Assembly: GCF_011378855.1 (NCBI RefSeq)
Contig: NZ_WTLB01000031.1
Coordinates: 1-54,116, forward strand
Length of the DNA: 54,116 nucleotides
DNA from: Pseudoalteromonas sp. Z1A8
GTDB taxonomy: Bacteria; Pseudomonadota; Gammaproteobacteria; Enterobacterales; Alteromonadaceae
Reading direction: 5' to 3'
The notes below the pieces were generated by a model. It was not told the origin of the DNA and made no database searches. It worked only from the letters and a program-made list of their open reading frames with translations. The position numbers were made by a program, and so were the translations under genes. Shown here piece after piece: positions 1-8,988 of this stretch; positions within the stretch are counted from its first letter, which is position 1, and every line of letters starts with the position of its first letter.

Positions 1-39
1 TAATCAAAAGATGATAAGGGTATTGTGAAGCAACCAAAA

Positions 40-88
40 GATCGGTCAACCGATCAAAAATACCTTAACTGATCGGTGTTAACCTGTC
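40..88. promoter_or_regulatory. tandem palindromic operator candidates
   Basis: A 14-base perfect inverted repeat with a 2-base centre (GATCGGT-CA-ACCGATC) lies at 40-55. A second GATCGGT starts 31 bases later at 71 and is followed by an imperfect partner ending near 88. A 31-base offset is about three helical turns, as expected for cooperative sites of a dimeric repressor such as a TetR or GntR type. The sites lie upstream of the deacetylase gene at 135 and could equally serve a gene left of the window. The regulator is not identified. Confidence 0.4.
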
Positions 89-134
89 GGTGGCTTTGTT
101 ATATTAAGTTTTTACACCTTGTAAGGGACTTTTT

Positions 135-1052
135 ATGCGTACCGCTGTTATTTCTCATCCTCATTGCCGTAAACATAAAATGATAGATGACCATCCCGAG
201 TGCCCAGAGCGCCTAGATGCAATTACCGACCGATTACTTGCAAGTGGTGTAGATGTTGGCTTAACACACCTACAAGCGCCTAAGGCTGAGCGTGAGCATT
301 ATTTATTAGCCCATGATGAAGCGCTCATTAAACACGTAGAAAACACGCTACCAACCGAAGGGCTCGCTAATTTAGACGGCGATACGTGGCTGTGCCCCGA
401 TTCGTTTAAAGCGATTGAGCGTGCAGTAGGTGCCGGGTTGTTAGCGGTTGATGAAATACTTGCCGACAAACTCGATGCTGCGTTTTGCTCAGTACGCCCG
501 CCAGGGCATCATGCTAATAAAGATTCGTCATCTGGGTTTTGTGTGTTTAATAACTTAGCTATTGCCGTTAAGTACGCACAAAGCAAAGGGATTAAGCGGA
601 TTGCGATTGCTGACTTTGATGTACACCACGGTAATGGCACACAAGACATTTTTATTGATGACGAAAACGTACTGCTTTGTTCGTTATTTCAGTATCCGTT
701 TTACCCAAATACAGCGGTTAAAAATAATAACCATATAGTTAATTCTCCTTTGCCAATTGCCAGCAATGGCGATGACCTAAAAGAGGTATTTACTCAGCAA
801 TGGTTACCAAAATTAAAAGCGTTTAAGCCTGAATTACTTTTTATAAGCGCAGGGTTTGATGCCCACCTAGAAGATGATATGGCGAGCTTAAAGTTTGTTG
901 AAGATGACTACATTTGGCTTACCGAGCAGCTATGTAAAGTAACAAAAGAGGGCGGATGCAAAGGTGTTATCTCGTATTTAGAAGGTGGCTATGCGCTATC
1001 AGCGTTGGGTAGAAGTGCTGTAGCGCATATAAAAGTGCTTACTGAGCTTTAA
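135..1052 (+). CDS. histone deacetylase family protein
   Basis: 305 aa zinc-dependent deacetylase of the arginase/HDAC fold (class II-like, the group of bacterial HDAH and acetylpolyamine amidohydrolases). Visible landmarks are the double-histidine motif RPPGHHA (121-127), the metal-binding DVHHGNGT stretch (162-169) and the second metal aspartate in GFDAH (240-244). It should be a cytoplasmic hydrolase removing acetyl groups from protein lysines or small amines; the substrate cannot be told from sequence. The ATG is preceded by AAGGGA with good spacing. It stands alone on the plus strand and ends 8 bases from the convergent gene at 1061. Close to full family length, all key residues present. 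Confidence 0.88.
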   Translation: MRTAVISHPHCRKHKMIDDHPECPERLDAITDRLLASGVDVGLTHLQAPKAEREHYLLAHDEALIKHVENTLPTEGLANLDGDTWLCPDSFKAIERAVGAGLLAVDEILADKLDAAFCSVRPPGHHANKDSSSGFCVFNNLAIAVKYAQSKGIKRIAIADFDVHHGNGTQDIFIDDENVLLCSLFQYPFYPNTAVKNNNHIVNSPLPIASNGDDLKEVFTQQWLPKLKAFKPELLFISAGFDAHLEDDMASLKFVEDDYIWLTEQLCKVTKEGGCKGVISYLEGGYALSALGRSAVAHIKVLTEL

Positions 1053-1060
1053 AGAGGGTT

Positions 1061-1354
1061 TTATAACTCTAGTAAATCAAACGCCTGGGTTGTGCTTAGG
1101 GTTTTAATTTTACCAAGGCAACATTGTCCTTCATTTAATAAGTAAGCTGTAACAAGCTGTGCTAGCTGCTCGCCATTCAATTCAGGGCAAACAGTGCCTT
1201 GTAAATTAAGGAAGTCACCTTGCTTATTAAGTACTCGCACATCGCCTAGCTCACTTTGCATAACGCTGTGTAAGCACTCTTGTTGCTCTTGTTGGTTATG
1301 GGCTATTTCAAGCTCATTATAAATAACCAATAACTGTGGGTAGCTGTTTAACAT
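1061..1354 (-). CDS. small DUF4144-like protein
   Basis: 97 aa soluble protein with no signal peptide or membrane helix. Its second half (LVTAYLLNEGQCCLGKIK and the following TTQAF) resembles, from memory, the C-terminal part of the DUF4144 family of Alteromonadales and Shewanella; this is not checked. Function unknown. It begins 7 bases after the DUF2797 gene stop on the same strand, so the two are very probably one transcript. The paired cysteines near residue 79 are the only striking residues. Confidence 0.6.
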   Translation of the reverse strand: MLNSYPQLLVIYNELEIAHNQQEQQECLHSVMQSELGDVRVLNKQGDFLNLQGTVCPELNGEQLAQLVTAYLLNEGQCCLGKIKTLSTTQAFDLLEL

Positions 1355-1361
1355 AGCCCAG

Positions 1362-2171
1362 TTAGCCTACGGTTACTTCGTAAGACGTAAATTTACGAAT
1401 ATTAATAACGCCTTTTTCAAAGATTAAGTACTGACCTTTAATACCTTGTAAAACACCGCTTACAACGGGGTCTTTATCAAAGTTAAATGAGCTGATTTTT
1501 GTTGGGTACTCGGTTACCGGAAAATCTAAATCAACCACATCTTCATCAAGCTGTTCTATTGCTGTTGCGCCAAATAACTCACTTAACTCGTTTAGCTTTT
1601 CACTAATTTGTGGGATCAGTTCGGCTGCAGCGGCTTTTAAGTCAATTGCTTCGTTTTGACCTTTTAGCATATTGCGCCAATTAGTTTTGTCGGCAATAAA
1701 TTCAGCCAATGCAACTTCCACTAAACCTGATTGCAGGCGAGTTTGCACTTTAAAAATAGGCAATGCTTGAGTCGCACCCTGATCAACCCAACGAATCGGT
1801 ATTTGTGTGTGGCGAGTAATACCCACTTTTAACCCTGAGGTATTAGCGAGATATACATAGTGTGGGATCATGCAATTCGCTTCACCCCATTCTGGCTCTC
1901 GACAGGTGCCTTGGTCGTAGTGACAGGTTTCTGGTTTCATAATACACATATCGCAACTAGCGAGCTTGCGCATACATACAAAACAGTGACCTTGAGAATA
2001 GCTTTTTTTAGTTTTTTTACCGCAGTTAGAGCATAAAATAGTGCCGCTAAAGGTAAGCGTAAGTTCTCTACCTATAAATGCATTTAAGTCTACTAGGTGT
2101 TCACCTACAGGTAAGTGATATTGTACTGGTTCGGTTAAGCTCGATTTTAGTTTACGCAGTGTGCCTTGCAT
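1362..2171 (-). CDS. DUF2797 domain protein with cysteine-rich zinc region
   Basis: 269 aa. The N-terminal third carries a dense set of cysteines: CSNCGKK, CFVC, CDMC, then further single cysteines, which look like two zinc knuckles. The middle contains HYVYLAN followed by GLKVGIT and RWVDQGA, the hallmark of DUF2797, a pattern that resembles the two conserved strands of the GIY-YIG nuclease fold. The function is not established. Full length for the family. It is followed at once by the 97 aa gene, and its ATG lies about 22 bases beyond the stop codon of the EAL-domain gene upstream, so all three may share a transcript. Confidence 0.75.
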   Translation of the reverse strand: MQGTLRKLKSSLTEPVQYHLPVGEHLVDLNAFIGRELTLTFSGTILCSNCGKKTKKSYSQGHCFVCMRKLASCDMCIMKPETCHYDQGTCREPEWGEANCMIPHYVYLANTSGLKVGITRHTQIPIRWVDQGATQALPIFKVQTRLQSGLVEVALAEFIADKTNWRNMLKGQNEAIDLKAAAAELIPQISEKLNELSELFGATAIEQLDEDVVDLDFPVTEYPTKISSFNFDKDPVVSGVLQGIKGQYLIFEKGVINIRKFTSYEVTVG

Positions 2172-2193
2172 CTTTACTTGGCCCCTAAAGATG

Positions 2194-4734
2194 TTAAAAA
2201 GAGGAGTCTAACATTTTTAAGCTATATTGGCTTTTTAAGAAGTGTAAATAGTCGGTGTAAGGCAGTGCTTTTGCGTATAAATAACCTTGGGCGTTATCAG
2301 CGTTCATATCTTTGAGTAAGTGATGAATCTCTTGTGTTTCTACTCCTTCAATTGTTATTGATAAATTGAGGTTATGCGCCATATCAATCGCTGTTTGTAC
2401 AATAACTTGGTGAGTTGGGTTATTAGGTAAATCAAAAACAAACGACTTATCTATTTTAAGCTCACTAAAGTGATAATTAACTAAGTAACTAAGTGACGCA
2501 TAGCCAGTTCCAAAGTCATCCAATACCACTTTAATACCTAATGCTGTTAACTCATCAACTAACTTTATAAGTGCATCTTGGCTGTCTACAAAGGCTGATT
2601 CGGTTAGCTCAAATTTAAGTAAGTAAGCTGGCACTTGGTATTTAATTAAAATGTTTTCTACTTTTTCGGCTAAGTTATTTATAGTTAGATTTTTAGCACT
2701 CAAATTTACACTAATTGTATGCTCGTTATAGCCATTTTTTATAAGCTCAACTATGTCTTTACAGGCTTGCTCTATTACCCACAGTGTTAGCTCGTTAATA
2801 ATGCCGGTGTGCTCAGCAAGTGTTATCAACTCCTCTATTGATAAGTTACTGTAAGTTGGGTCTGGCCAACGTAATAAAGCCTCAGCACCACTGACGTTGT
2901 TACTCAATAAATTAATTTGAGGTTGGTAGTAAAGCGCTAGTTGATTTGTTTTGATAGCTTGCTGCAGCTTAGCGGCTAGAGCAACGTCCATCATCAGGTT
3001 ATTACCGTTTGACGATGACCCAACTTGATTAACACTACCTTTTGCTTTTTTAAGCGCTAAATAACCACGCTTTAACCAATATTCAAAGTCGTTACTCTTA
3101 CCTGCACTACTAATACCTATACTGTAACTAAGCTGCAGGTTTAGCCCTTTAATTTCATATTGTTTTGGTAGGCTGCTAATTATTTTAGTCAGTAGTGCTT
3201 CTAGCATTTCTTGGTTTTGTGTTTTAGTAGAAATACAGGCAAATACGCCACTGCTTAAATCGGCTAAGCGTGGGCTGGTGTTTAAATCTGTTTCGAGGTT
3301 TGTAAATTCGCGTTCATGGCTTAGTTCTAATTCAAGCTCTTTGGCCACATGCTTTATAAGTGTGTAGCCCTGAGATGAGGTAATAATAGTATTGAGTGAA
3401 TTAAAGTGACGTATTTTTATTAAACACAAAGTTGTTGAGCGATTTTGGCTTTGTAGTGCCATAAATGCTTGTTTTAGTTTAGAGCTATTAAGTAATTTTG
3501 TTTGTTGTGTGTGCGTGGCATGGTAAAGCGCACGTTCGCGCTGATACCTTACTCGGTCTGCTAATGCCATGGCCATTAAAATAACTTCACACAAAATAGC
3601 GACTAAAAAGGCATGGCGAGTTGTAAAGGTATACGGTAAAAAACCGGTGAGTTCCATAGGTTGAATTACCGCACCAATTATTAGTGGTACCCATGAAAAA
3701 ACATAAAATTTAGCCCATCTAAAACCACTGCGTAACTTGTTATATATTAAAATAATACAGGCAATATATAAGACTGCCATCACACCAAAAAATATAGGCG
3801 CCGCTATGCTTTCAGGAATAAACAAGCTACATACAGCAAGAACAAACATAAGCCAAAGTAAGGTTATGCTCATTTTATAGCGCCAGCATTTATCTTTATG
3901 ATAGCGTAAAAACATGGTGCAAAAGGCAAGGGTAAAAAAGGCGACCCCGTAATTACTAAACACGACTTGCTCGTGAATAAATAGTTGCCATTGCTTAGGC
4001 CATAAATAAAAGCCAAAGCCTAGTACGGCTCCCATTAACGTTATAGCGCTAACGATGTAACCAATATAAATTAAATAAACACGGTCCTTTATACCAAAGT
4101 AAAGCACCAAGTTATAAAGTGCAGCCATTAATAGCACGCCTACAAAGATTCCCCAGATCCCCGTTTGTGAGCGAACTAAATCAATAAACTCTTTATCACG
4201 ATATAAGTTTACAGGTGTTTTACTTATACCGATTGTGTCTATTTTCATTACCAAACGCTGTGAAGATCTTCTCTCTACCAAAAAACGAATATGCGGCACG
4301 CTATATTCAAACAAAGAGAGGCCTTCCTCTTTATCGCCTAACTTGTATGTTTCAATTAGTTTATTGTTTTTATCAAGGCGATAAACCGTAAGATGGTCGA
4401 CCATAGGATTGTCAAAGTGCGCTACAACATTTTGCTTATTAAGGCTTTTATTTTCTAAATCAAGAAATAACCAATAGTTTTGCTGGCTAAAACTCCATGG
4501 AACATCTGAAAATGGTTGATGGGTAAGTAGTTCAGGTTGGTTAATAATAGTGTCGAATGTTTTAGTTTTGGTTTCGTCAATATAGTAGGCGTAATCGAGG
4601 TACATTGGAGCCGTTTTATCAATTGTATATCGTGTAGGCACGACTAAGTTTGATGCCAATGTACTGATTATAAAAAATATAAATATCAGTATGGCAACAG
4701 CAATTGAATGATAGCGTAAAGTTCTTAGTTCCAA
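2194..4734 (-). CDS. 7TMR-DISM membrane protein with degenerate GGDEF and intact EAL domains
   Basis: 846 aa. A first membrane helix (about 12-28) is followed by a periplasmic 7TMR-DISMED2-type sensor (about 40-185), a seven-helix 7TMR-DISM block (about 190-395), a GGDEF-like domain and a C-terminal EAL domain. The GGDEF signature is replaced by DLSSGVF, so diguanylate cyclase activity is unlikely. The EAL domain keeps its landmarks: EALLRW, NLSAKN, ELTES, DDFGTGYASL, KIDKSF and EGVET. It is therefore probably a c-di-GMP phosphodiesterase responding to a periplasmic carbohydrate-like ligand. The start appears to be TTG because no ATG or GTG precedes the first helix; the ribosome site is weak. 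It lies downstream of the purD terminator. Confidence 0.87.
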   Translation of the reverse strand: MELRTLRYHSIAVAILIFIFFIISTLASNLVVPTRYTIDKTAPMYLDYAYYIDETKTKTFDTIINQPELLTHQPFSDVPWSFSQQNYWLFLDLENKSLNKQNVVAHFDNPMVDHLTVYRLDKNNKLIETYKLGDKEEGLSLFEYSVPHIRFLVERRSSQRLVMKIDTIGISKTPVNLYRDKEFIDLVRSQTGIWGIFVGVLLMAALYNLVLYFGIKDRVYLIYIGYIVSAITLMGAVLGFGFYLWPKQWQLFIHEQVVFSNYGVAFFTLAFCTMFLRYHKDKCWRYKMSITLLWLMFVLAVCSLFIPESIAAPIFFGVMAVLYIACIILIYNKLRSGFRWAKFYVFSWVPLIIGAVIQPMELTGFLPYTFTTRHAFLVAILCEVILMAMALADRVRYQRERALYHATHTQQTKLLNSSKLKQAFMALQSQNRSTTLCLIKIRHFNSLNTIITSSQGYTLIKHVAKELELELSHEREFTNLETDLNTSPRLADLSSGVFACISTKTQNQEMLEALLTKIISSLPKQYEIKGLNLQLSYSIGISSAGKSNDFEYWLKRGYLALKKAKGSVNQVGSSSNGNNLMMDVALAAKLQQAIKTNQLALYYQPQINLLSNNVSGAEALLRWPDPTYSNLSIEELITLAEHTGIINELTLWVIEQACKDIVELIKNGYNEHTISVNLSAKNLTINNLAEKVENILIKYQVPAYLLKFELTESAFVDSQDALIKLVDELTALGIKVVLDDFGTGYASLSYLVNYHFSELKIDKSFVFDLPNNPTHQVIVQTAIDMAHNLNLSITIEGVETQEIHHLLKDMNADNAQGYLYAKALPYTDYLHFLKSQYSLKMLDSSF

Positions 4735-4774
4735 CGTTTGTGTACTTTTAAAAAACCTTTTAATTAGTGTAGCA

Positions 4775-4807
4775 CTAAAAAAGCGCAGGTAAACTGCGCT
4801 TTTTTAG
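4775..4807 (-). terminator. purD intrinsic terminator
   Basis: Perfect hairpin AAAAAAGCGCAG / CTGCGCTTTTTT with a GTAAA loop and a U-run in either direction. It lies 40 bases beyond the purD stop and upstream of the EAL-domain gene. Confidence 0.85.
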
Positions 4808-4846
4808 TTAAATTAACTGGTTATACCAATGAATAGGCATTATAGG

Positions 4847-6130
4847 CTATTGCTCGCGTGCAATAGCACGGTAAGCTATATCTGTACGATATTCCATACC
4901 ATTCCAGCTAATTTCTTTAACAAGCTCATAGGCGCGCTGCTGTGCTTGCGTAACAGTGTTACCGAGTGCTGTTGCGCATAATACGCGACCGCCTGCGGTT
5001 ACAACGTCATTGCCACTTTGCTTAGTACCTGCATGAAACACTTTTTCACCTGCAGGGTAATCAACTTTTAGTCCCGAAATTGCATCACCTTTAGGGTAAT
5101 CACCAGGGTAACCTTTAGCTGCAAGTACAACACCCACAGCTGCGCGTGGGTCAAACTTAATCGTTGTTTTATCAAGTTCTACACGGTTAGCAGCCTCAAT
5201 CAATTCAACTAGGTCTGATTGCAAACGTAGCATCATTGGTTGAGTTTCAGGGTCGCCAAAACGACAGTTGTACTCGATTACTTTAGGGGTACCTGTTTCG
5301 TCAATCATCAAACCTGCGTATAAAAAGCCGGTGTACGGATGGCCTTCGCTTGCCATGCCCTCTACCGTAGGGTAGATCACTTCGTTCATAATACGCTGGT
5401 GGATTTCATCAGTAACAACTGGCGCAGGTGAGTATGCACCCATGCCACCCGTGTTAGGACCCGCATCGCCATTGTAAGCGCGTTTATGATCCTGACTGGT
5501 AGCAAAGGGTAATACGTTTTTGCCATCAACCATTACAATGAAAGACGCTTCTTCACCCTCTAAAAACTCTTCGATAACAACACGACTTCCCGCATCGCCA
5601 AACGCATTACCCGCAAGCATATCGCGAATAGCCTCTTCAGCATCAGCTTCGGTCATGGCGACAATTACGCCTTTACCAGCAGCTAAACCATCTGCTTTTA
5701 CAACAATTGGCGCGCCTTTTTCTTTTAAATAAGCAAGGGCAGGGTCAATTTGTTCAAACGTTTGGTAATCGCCTGATGGAATATTATGACGTGCTAAAAA
5801 GTCTTTAGTAAACGATTTAGAGCCTTCAAGCTGAGCTGCACCCGCTGTAGGGCCAAAAATAGCCATGTTATGTTCACGAAACTTATCAACAACACCCAGT
5901 ACTAAAGGTATTTCTGGACCTACAATAGTAAGCTCTACCTTATTTTGCTGTGCAAAACTAAGTAGACCCTCTAAGTCGTCAACGTTTATTGCTACGTTTT
6001 CAAGTTTTGGTTCAAGTGCAGTACCTGCATTACCAGGGGCTACAAATACAGTATTTACTTTGGTGTTTTGAGCGGCTTTAAACGCAAGAGCGTGTTCGCG
6101 GCCGCCGCTGCCAATGACTAAAACATTCAT
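4847..6130 (-). CDS. purD: phosphoribosylamine-glycine ligase
   Basis: 427 aa GARS enzyme: ATP + phosphoribosylamine + glycine to glycinamide ribonucleotide, second step of de novo purine synthesis, cytoplasmic. It begins with the nucleotide-binding MNVLVIGSGGREHALA and has an ATP-grasp domain with the family stretch GPNTGGMGAYSPAP and the metal-binding EYNCRFGDPE. Length matches E. coli PurD (429 aa). The ATG has AGGAA upstream. It starts 15 bases after the methyltransferase-like gene and probably shares its transcript; purH lies one gene further upstream, behind a terminator. No PurR-type operator was recognised nearby. Confidence 0.97.
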   Translation of the reverse strand: MNVLVIGSGGREHALAFKAAQNTKVNTVFVAPGNAGTALEPKLENVAINVDDLEGLLSFAQQNKVELTIVGPEIPLVLGVVDKFREHNMAIFGPTAGAAQLEGSKSFTKDFLARHNIPSGDYQTFEQIDPALAYLKEKGAPIVVKADGLAAGKGVIVAMTEADAEEAIRDMLAGNAFGDAGSRVVIEEFLEGEEASFIVMVDGKNVLPFATSQDHKRAYNGDAGPNTGGMGAYSPAPVVTDEIHQRIMNEVIYPTVEGMASEGHPYTGFLYAGLMIDETGTPKVIEYNCRFGDPETQPMMLRLQSDLVELIEAANRVELDKTTIKFDPRAAVGVVLAAKGYPGDYPKGDAISGLKVDYPAGEKVFHAGTKQSGNDVVTAGGRVLCATALGNTVTQAQQRAYELVKEISWNGMEYRTDIAYRAIAREQ

Positions 6131-6145
6131 GGCGAAAATTCCTAT

Positions 6146-6967
6146 TTAAAGCGGTTTCTTAAATTTCAGCGTCATGCGGTCGCTTTCACCAATGGCTTTA
6201 TATTTGTCGGCATCTTGTTCGCCGAGTCTTAAGCTTGGTGGTAGCGTCCATACACCCTTAGGATGATCGGCTGTATCTTTTGGATTTGCATTTATTTCAC
6301 TGCTTGCAACTAATTCAAACCCAGCTTGTTTAGCTAGGTCGACTACGTAGCTCTGCTTCATATAACCTGATGTTTTTTGATCTTCGTCAGCACGCTCTTC
6401 AGCTAAACGGTGTTCAACTAAACCTAATGTACCACCTGGTTTAAGGGCTTTATAAAAAGCTTGGAATGCACTTAATGCACCGCTTTTATCTTTGCCCATA
6501 TACCAGTTATGCACATTACGGAACGTTAAAACCATATCGGCACTGCCAGCTGGCGCAATATCTAAATGTGTTACAGGTGCAAACTCAGTAATTTTAACGC
6601 TACTAAAGCGCTCATCTTCAGCTACTTTTTGTTTAAAGCCCGCAAGAGAGCGTTGGTAGTAGCCAACTGATGAATCAGCAGGAAAGTGCGCGGCATAGTA
6701 AGTGCCTTGCTCTTTTAGTGCTGGCGCTAAAATTTCACTATACCAACCACCGCCTGGCGCAATTTCAACAACTGTCATAGTTGGTTTAAAGCCAAAAAAT
6801 GCCAATGTTTGAGCCGGGTGACGATATTCGTCACGAACGCTGTTTTTAGCGCTGCGTTCGCTTGATTGAAGTGCATGCTCAAGGCTCGATTCGTGGTTAT
6901 GGCTAAGCGCCATAGTCGATGTCATCGTTAGTGTGGCTACAAGTAGCGATTTTAGCGCAAATTTCAT
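6146..6967 (-). CDS. exported class I methyltransferase-like protein (COG4798 type)
   Basis: 273 aa. The N-terminus MKFALKSLLVATLTMTSTMALS is a typical Sec signal peptide with a likely cut near ALS-HNHE. The rest is a Rossmann methyltransferase fold with SAM motif I EIAPGGGWYSEIL, a later DMVLTFRNVHNW strand and LKPGGTLGLVEHR. The start is the ATG at 6967, which has GAAGGA seven bases upstream, rather than the GTG five codons earlier that overlaps this ribosome site. S-adenosylmethionine is not known in the periplasm, so either the signal is misleading or the domain has another role. It sits between purH and purD, 15 bases from purD. Confidence 0.75.
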   Translation of the reverse strand: MKFALKSLLVATLTMTSTMALSHNHESSLEHALQSSERSAKNSVRDEYRHPAQTLAFFGFKPTMTVVEIAPGGGWYSEILAPALKEQGTYYAAHFPADSSVGYYQRSLAGFKQKVAEDERFSSVKITEFAPVTHLDIAPAGSADMVLTFRNVHNWYMGKDKSGALSAFQAFYKALKPGGTLGLVEHRLAEERADEDQKTSGYMKQSYVVDLAKQAGFELVASSEINANPKDTADHPKGVWTLPPSLRLGEQDADKYKAIGESDRMTLKFKKPL

Positions 6968-7038
6968 TGTTTGTTCCTTCACATTATAATTTTAAATAGG
7001 TTATTGAATAATCAGAATACGTGAATTTATAGCAAACA

Positions 7039-7068
7039 AAAAGGGTTAAACCAACGTTTAACCCTTTG
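7039..7068 (-). terminator. purH intrinsic terminator
   Basis: Hairpin AAAGGGTTAAA / TTTAACCCTTT with a six-base loop, followed in the minus direction by TTTTTGTTTG, just beyond the purH stop. Confidence 0.85.
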
Positions 7069-7073
7069 TGTGA

Positions 7074-8660
7074 TTAGTGGCGGAAATGGCGCATACCAGT
7101 AAGTACCATTGCCATACCGGCTTCATCAGCGGCTGCAATCACTTCTTCATCACGCATTGAGCCACCAGGCTGAATTACCGCAGTAATACCAGCGGCTGCG
7201 GCTGCGTCAATTCCATCACGGAATGGGAAGAATGCGTCAGATGCCATTACTGAACCTTTAACTTCAAGGTTTTCGTCAGCTGCTTTAATGCCTGCAATTT
7301 TAGCTGAGTATACGCGGCTCATTTGGCCTGCACCTACACCAATAGTCATGCCGTCACGGGCATAAACAATCGCGTTTGATTTAACAAACTTAGCTACTTT
7401 CCAGCAAAACAGTAAATCTTTAAGTTCTTGCTCTGTAGGCTGGCGCTTAGAAACAACTTTTAAGTCGCCTTGCGTTACCATGCCTAAGTCGCGATCTTGA
7501 ACTAAAATACCGCCATTAACGCGTTTAATATCTTGTCCTGCAGCTTTACCTGTCCACTGACCGCATTCTAATAAGCGTACGTTCTTTTTAGCTTCAACAA
7601 TTATTGCAGCGTCGCTCGAAATACTAGGTGCAATAATTACTTCAACAAACTGACGGTCAACAATTGCTTGTGCAGTTGCGGCATCTAGCTCTCGGTTAAA
7701 GGCAATAATGCCACCAAATGCTGATGTAGGGTCTGTTTTAAAAGCGCGCTCGTATGCCTCAAGAATATTGCCCCCAATTGAAACACCACACGGGTTAGCG
7801 TGCTTTACAATTACGCACGCTGGTACGTCAAATTCTTTAACACACTCAAGTGCTGCGTCGGTATCTGCAATGTTATTAAACGAAAGGGCCTTACCTTGCA
7901 GTTGAGTTGCTGTGGCAACTGATGCTTCAGCAATGTCACTTTCAACATAAAAAGCAGCATCTTGGTGTGAGTTTTCACCGTAACGCATATCTTGCTTTTT
8001 AGTAAACTGCATATTAATAGTACGTGGGAATTTAGTCTCTTCAGCCGCTTCCTCTGTGTAATCAGGAACCATTTTACCAAAGTAGTTCGCAATCATGCCA
8101 TCGTATGCGGCTGTATGCTCGTAAGCAGCAATAGCTAAATCAAAACGTGTTTTGTATGTTGTTGAGCCATTGTTGCTTTGCATTTCACTAATAACACGGT
8201 CGTAGTCGCTCGCGTTTACCACAATAGTTACGTCTTTGTGGTTTTTAGCTGCTGCACGAACCATTGTAGGGCCGCCAATATCAATATTTTCAATGGCATC
8301 TTCAAGGCTGCAGTTTTCTTGAGCGACAGTATTCGCAAAGGGGTATAAGTTAACTACAACTATGTCGATAGCAGAAATGTTGTTATCTGCCATTACGTTT
8401 TCATCTTGTCCGCGACGGGCTAAGATACCGCCGTGAATTTTTGGGTGAAGTGTTTTTACACGACCATCCATAATTTCTGGATGACCTGTGTGATCTGACA
8501 CTTCAGTCACTTTTATGTTGTTTTCAGCAAGAAGTTTACATGTGCCGCCAGTTGATAATATATCAACACCTTGCGCTTCTAGTGCGCGGGCAAATTCAAC
8601 AATACCGGTTTTATCAGACACACTTAATAGTGCGCGACGAATGGGACGATGAGTATCCAT
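7074..8660 (-). CDS. purH: bifunctional AICAR formyltransferase / IMP cyclohydrolase
   Basis: 528 aa cytoplasmic enzyme for the last two steps of de novo IMP synthesis. The N-terminal IMP cyclohydrolase (about 1-200) begins [18 protein letters not shown] and contains STGGTCKLL and [13 protein letters not shown]. The C-terminal formyltransferase carries the KHANPCGV motif and ends in [30 protein letters not shown]. Length equals E. coli PurH (529 aa). It ends in its own terminator at 7039-7068, so purD, usually its operon partner, is separated from it here by a terminator and the methyltransferase-like gene. Confidence 0.97.
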   Translation of the reverse strand: MDTHRPIRRALLSVSDKTGIVEFARALEAQGVDILSTGGTCKLLAENNIKVTEVSDHTGHPEIMDGRVKTLHPKIHGGILARRGQDENVMADNNISAIDIVVVNLYPFANTVAQENCSLEDAIENIDIGGPTMVRAAAKNHKDVTIVVNASDYDRVISEMQSNNGSTTYKTRFDLAIAAYEHTAAYDGMIANYFGKMVPDYTEEAAEETKFPRTINMQFTKKQDMRYGENSHQDAAFYVESDIAEASVATATQLQGKALSFNNIADTDAALECVKEFDVPACVIVKHANPCGVSIGGNILEAYERAFKTDPTSAFGGIIAFNRELDAATAQAIVDRQFVEVIIAPSISSDAAIIVEAKKNVRLLECGQWTGKAAGQDIKRVNGGILVQDRDLGMVTQGDLKVVSKRQPTEQELKDLLFCWKVAKFVKSNAIVYARDGMTIGVGAGQMSRVYSAKIAGIKAADENLEVKGSVMASDAFFPFRDGIDAAAAAGITAVIQPGGSMRDEEVIAAADEAGMAMVLTGMRHFRH

Positions 8661-8791
8661 TGTAGTTTGATTTCCTCAGTTAATGAGCTAGCTTAGAAGC
8701 GGGCATTTTAACTGATTACTACTCAAAAAACGACTTATAAAGGCTTAATAAGCGTGAGCATTCTGCAATTTGGTTAATAAGTTGTAGGCAT

Positions 8792-8819
8792 AAAAAAAGC
8801 ACCCGAGGGTGCTTTTTTT
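8792..8819 (-). terminator. dusB-fis operon terminator
   Basis: Hairpin AAAAAAAGCACCC-ga-GGGTGCTTTTTTT, strong in both directions. It is now 167 bases from the fis stop because a repeat element (8823-8988) lies between. Confidence 0.85.
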
Positions 8820-8822
8820 GCA

Positions 8823-8988
8823 TAATACCAGTTGTATTGGATTAGTAAGTAGTTATAACGATAGAAAAACAAGTCTATAACAAGGCAAAAATTTTGCTGT
8901 GTAGTTATTCTACATAAGAAATTTTTAACGAAGTTATGGGCTTGTTTAGCTCGTTAGAATACTTACGCTTTCAATATAATTGGTATTA
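8823..8988. mobile_element. MITE-like element with terminal inverted repeats, downstream of fis
   Basis: 166 bases bounded by TAATACCAGTTGTATTGG and an end whose complement reads TAATACCAATTATATTG, followed inside by TAAGTA on both sides. There is no coding potential. The centre is a hairpin, GTAG-TTATT-CTAC at 8901-8913, extended by AAATTT-type arms, with ACAAGGCA on the left and TAACGAAG on the right. The fis stop codon TAA is the first three bases of its right inverted repeat. It separates fis from its terminator, which fits insertion after the operon formed. It shares a core with the element at 13475-13742. Confidence 0.65.

Noticed and set aside
7811..8092. Minus-strand frame overlapping purH in another frame
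   Set aside because: purH is complete and strongly conserved across this stretch; the product is not protein-like.
8661..8791. PurR operator upstream of purH, or upstream of purD
   Set aside because: No sequence close to the ACGCAAACGTTTGCGT palindrome was found.
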